DNA of 64,000 nt from Primula veris (lineage: Eukaryota; Streptophyta; Magnoliopsida; Ericales; Primulaceae). Positions 60,098-64,000 of this stretch are shown here, in pieces. Position 1 is the first letter of the stretch. Each line of letters begins with the position of its first letter. The stretch lies in the NCBI GenBank assembly GCA_963682055.1, contig OY821740.1:5209314-5273313 (forward strand), in the 5' to 3' direction. A model generated the notes under the pieces. It did not search any database and was not told the origin of the DNA. It saw only the letters and a program-made list of their open reading frames with translations. The position numbers were made by a program, and so were the translations under genes.

Positions 60098-61298
60098 TCA
60101 TGGGCACTTGCGTTGGTTGTCACGAGTTGTCATGGTAGCATAGCATGGGCAGGCATTTAGGTTGCCGGAGGTCCCAGGTGGCACACATTTGCACCTATAG
60201 CAGCAAGTTCCACATGCCCTCTTGCATAGCCTCGGCCTTGATGACAGAGAACACCTTGCTTCACAAGCTCCCCCACAATCTATGATATGAAAGTTGACAA
60301 ATTTATAAATGCGATGTTTAGTAAATTAAGTAAAGATGAAAGATAATATATTTTCCGGGCTGGTGGGTTGTTATTGGAAATACTCTTAGCGTGCATCGGC
60401 AGTTGTGTCCACTGGAAAATCCTGTTTCAACACGTCTAAACCAGACGGCTGATTGTACTAGATATTAATGTATGAATTATTAAACTGTTGTTTCTAGTTT
60501 TATTGTTTTATTATCTTAGCGGGACTTTGTTATTTTGATTATACTTCCCAAAGCATTAATTGGTGTAATGCGGCTATAGCCCCGCTCCGAATTCGTACAT
60601 GATTTTATTTGAGATATATACAGGTAGAGTTCAGCCTAATTACACTTCCCAAATTACTTGTTGGATTTGTATGTAGTTGTTATAATGAAACTGAAAAGGA
60701 GAACCAAATTTTTACGTGGTGTTTTTAAAAGGTGGCCAAACAAACACAAACATTCCAAAACTGAAATGATTAGTCAAAAGTAGTATTGGATGCTGACCGT
60801 AGTAAAAACAATACTACATTTCATTATTTTTATTTGACCTACTATTACTCTCAATCAAAATACATAATGAACGGAAAAACGACAAATGAACGTCAAAAAA
60901 TTTATTTAACGTACCAATGCGGGGATTGTATTCAGGAGTTGTATAAGTTGCAGAACCGCTGACCTGCTTTACAATTAAAAATACACATGTTATGTACCAA
61001 ATAAAAGTAACAAGATCCACAACAAAAGATTTTCCTTTTAGTAACCAAACATTAATTCATAACGAAATACATGGTAATATACTGAATTTTCTCATTTTTC
61101 GTCAAGATGAAGGAGGCCTACAGCCCCATTAGTAACCACCTAGCTTCTGTGATGAACATATATTCAAAAACAAATAAGTTGGCCTGGCTTAAAAAAACGA
61201 ACCAATTATACTATTACCTTTGGTTCCACAGCTTGCACAAGATGGAGAACAAGTAGAAAGACAAACAGTGAAACAAAGAGAGTTTTAGAACAAGCCAT
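60098..61298 (-). CDS. GASA/snakin family cysteine-rich secreted peptide
   Basis: Gibberellin-regulated GASA/snakin-type peptide, secreted to the apoplast; family members act in growth, redox balance and antimicrobial defence. Exons are 61218-61298, 60915-60963 and 60098-60279, giving 103 residues. Exon 1 encodes a signal peptide (MACSK, then a hydrophobic run FVSLFVFLLVLHLVQA). The GASA domain in exon 3 starts DCGGACEARC and contains RPRLCKRACGTCC, CVPPGTSGN and CPCYATMTT, ending RKCP. All 12 family cysteines are present. The exon 2 acceptor reads AAAGCAG, so use of either AG would add or drop one Gln. Which GASA orthologue it is cannot be decided here. Confidence 0.93.
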
Positions 61299-61371
61299 TG
61301 GAAAACTTTTTTTCAAGTGTGGAAACTAATATTTTTGCTTGGTGGTATCATTATAAGGATCATGAGACGTT

Positions 61372-61381
61372 CATATATATA
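61372..61381 (-). promoter_or_regulatory. Probable TATA box of the GASA gene
   Basis: TATATATATG on the minus strand about 75 bp upstream of the ATG at 61298. Confidence 0.55.
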
Positions 61382-64000
61382 GTAGAGAAGATAAGAGGTT
61401 GGGGAATGGGTAGCTATTCAAGCAGGCAAGTACATGGAAGGTGGCATTGCATGGAAAACCATGCCAAAGAAGAAAAAGAGCAAAAAATAACAAAAGGATA
61501 AGAAGCAAAAGCTGTCAATCTTGGCCTTATGTCCCAAACCATTAGATCAAATTCAGATTAAAATTACCACCTTCATAACCCATAGTATTTATTAGGATCA
61601 GTCAACCATTGAACTATTGGAGTGAGCAATTATAAAGTCCACCTACTGGCTTATCCATAACTTTAGTTAGGAGGTTAATTTGAGTTAGTACAGAATAATT
61701 CTTTTTATTATCTTAATAATTTATGTTACACAACAGTTCCACTAAACAATAATAATGAGCTACCAAATGAGGCCATTAACTAAGGTTTCTGCAGACATAA
61801 TTGAACATCTTCTTACCCGTGCATCCAGACTTTTAAATCTACATATGACTAGATTTGCGGTTCATCAACTCCAGTCACATTCCACAATTTTCAATTAATT
61901 CTGTTCAATATTTATAAAATGTTGGTGAACGTAAATTCAATCAAATGAAACTAGCAGAACCGAAAAATTGGATGCAACTGACTATATATGTATGATGGAT
62001 CTTATCATCTCCTATTCAATCTCTTGGTCAATTAACATTACATACACTAAGATCTAGTAAACTTCGACATTGGCACATTAACACACATTGACGAATATTA
62101 TGGAACAATCTTGGGATTTGCTACACAAACAATTTTCCCACTGCCACAAGGGAAATTACATAGGAGATGAACATACGCATAGATCCAAATTAATCCATTG
62201 ACTGTACAGATAAAGCCTAAAAGTGATGGAATGTAATAGTTGTCTGTTTTTAGCAATTGCAGACTCGCAGTTCTTGTTACAGGCTTCCAGCTGTATTGAA
62301 GTTTTCTACACGTTTTTGTGGTTTTAAATTTCTGAACTTGTAAAACTTTAAAGAAATTTACAAATTGTTATATCTACAGAATTAGAGATGTGCAGCGGAC
62401 TCCGACCAACTTCACCTGGTTTCTTTCCTGGATGTATAGTTGTAACCAAAATTCGTCTTTCAAAACCGCCGATGTCATCAATTTGTTTTAGCTGACATTG
62501 ATAAAGGCGAAAACTTCTTAAAGGAAGGACTAATAGTTAAATTTCTAACTTTTTGTAAGGGATATGCTCTATGTGATAAACTTGTCGACGGCAATTGGAG
62601 CAGGTCGCAATAAATCATTGACTGAAGGTTTAGGCCAATCGCACTCTTATCTACACGATTTCAGAAAGAAAAGCCGATTGATTTGTCATTGCAGAGCATC
62701 AGGTGAACAATTTTGAAAATCATAAAAACTATCTATGAGAGAATAAGATAACATAGCTTCAATTCAAAAAAAAAATTCTAAATAATTAGCAAATCGACTA
62801 CTAAGGTCTTTGTTTAAAAAAAAAAAACTGCCAAGGTCTTTAAATTATTTTAGGTCCAAATTTAGCAAAACAAACTGTGGTTAGTCTTAATTTCAAAAAT
62901 AAAAACTAATGTTAGTTGAAAAACTAAAAAAAAAATGATCCGGGTCTCTACAATCGGGGTCACCACGGATTTCAACCGCTGGTGACAACTCATAATGGTG
63001 TGAAGGTCTCTTTAGAAAGAGGGATAAAGAGTGGATAATTGTTCTTGGGTCTAATGCTAAATGTTAAACCATTTAGTATGGCACCATTAGGATATTTGCC
63101 GGTGCAACCTAACCAACCCAACCAATAAACAAATCAAAGATTAGATTGGATTAAACAAGAGCAATATATTAATCCATGTATAGCTCAGCGCAATAATGTA
63201 CTAACAGTTTGGTAGTATGGATTAGAATGAACAAAGTTATCTTTTGAGTTGTTAAATAAATATGGTATATAATTCTAAATTACAGAAGTACTCACCAGCA
63301 AATTTGTTCAATTTACGCTCCCTTTGACTCGGGATGAAAATCATGACATGCTACTAATACTTACAAAAATAGATCTCCTAAGTTCCAGATGGATTTCAAG
63401 TAACAACTAAAATTAATAAGATGTGATATTTCCAGAACATTTTCAGGACAGTCTTCATTCAATCTGCAATAATCTTCTAAAGCTAAAATAACTTAATTTG
63501 ACAAAATACTAGATTAAACTCTTAAAAATGTCAATCAGACATCCAAATCTTCTTTTAGATTTTAAAGTTAAAATTCTAAGTGATAGGTCTTACAGCTTCT
63601 TCCTTCCTCAGAATATACAGAACTAATTTCATCGACTAACATTAATAAAATTTTGAGAAAAATGAACTGTGTATAGAGCACAAGTAACTAAAATATGAGC
63701 ACCCAAGCTTTTTAGATGTAGCCACCATTTTACAGCTTCCATTAAACAACTCCAGAAGGAAGACGAAGCACAAGCTGACCTCCAAAGACACTGCAGCACA
63801 CAAAATAGGCCAGTAAAAGTTAAAGATAGGCGAGAAAATTTGGCGTATATATGTATTTAGTATTGCAGACACACATAGTCAATGGTCAAAAACTAGTTTA
63901 GCTTTTAAACGTTTCTAAATAAATTATTTCGTACAATGACTAGTAAAACATGACATACAGGTGCGAGAAGTAAGAATAAACAGTTGAGTTGTCACAGGAT
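61382..64000. other. Upstream of the GASA gene, no gene seen
   Basis: Less AT-extreme than the array, but I find no conserved coding frame, RNA gene or complete mobile element. The minus-strand frame at 63642-63872 is hydrophobic and short, with no family resemblance. A regulatory region or UTR of a gene beyond the window is possible. Confidence 0.5.

Noticed and set aside
63642..63872. 76-codon hydrophobic minus-strand frame
   Set aside because: Hydrophobic composition alone is weak evidence; there is no conserved motif and no linked exon.

Overview
The window looks like nuclear DNA from a flowering plant, most likely a core eudicot. It is AT-rich. Its genes are split by GT-AG introns, and it carries plant-type LINEs, MITEs and solo LTRs. 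Its main genes belong to the XIP (X intrinsic protein) aquaporin subfamily, which is known from many dicots but absent from Brassicaceae and monocots. The species cannot be named from the sequence alone.

Positions 1-50,800 hold a tandem array of five XIP aquaporin genes, all on the minus strand (XIP-1 2411-4485, XIP-2 21412-23239, XIP-3 28742-30810, XIP-4 40475-44239, XIP-5 47656-50082). Each has the same three-exon structure with the same intron phases: a variable N-terminal exon, a short exon ending in a conserved GERLG...FSAK block, and one long exon with all six membrane helices and both NPA loops. XIP-4 and XIP-5 look like ordinary XIPs with an NPARC signature. XIP-1, -2 and -3 have replaced the near-invariant selectivity-filter arginine with threonine (NPATC). 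They also carry a histidine-rich N-terminus built from an 11-residue repeat, with 25, 19 and 12 histidines. This pairing of a histidine-rich cytosolic tail with an arginine-less pore is the most unusual biology in the window. Promoters and flanking blocks were duplicated with the genes, and an orphan XIP promoter near the left edge implies more of the array, past or present, to the left.

Between XIP-1 and XIP-2 lies a decayed LINE (about 10743-18240, minus strand) with a solo LTR inserted in its ORF1 and bounded by a perfect 5-bp target duplication. A second, 5'-truncated LINE tail sits at about 6200-7109. Several MITEs of Stowaway, hAT and CACTA type are scattered through the array. A solo LTR sits in intron 1 of XIP-4. 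Two related foldback elements flank XIP-5; one encloses a 21-bp minisatellite and the other is nested inside a hAT-type element.

Positions 54,000-61,400 are a gene-dense island unrelated to the array: SRP19 (plus), a LAP5/PKSB-type type III polyketide synthase for pollen-wall sporopollenin (plus), and a GASA/snakin cysteine-rich secreted peptide (minus). I see no confident gene in the last 2.6 kb.

Exon boundaries were placed by eye from splice signals, frame continuity and comparison among the paralogues. No database search was run.
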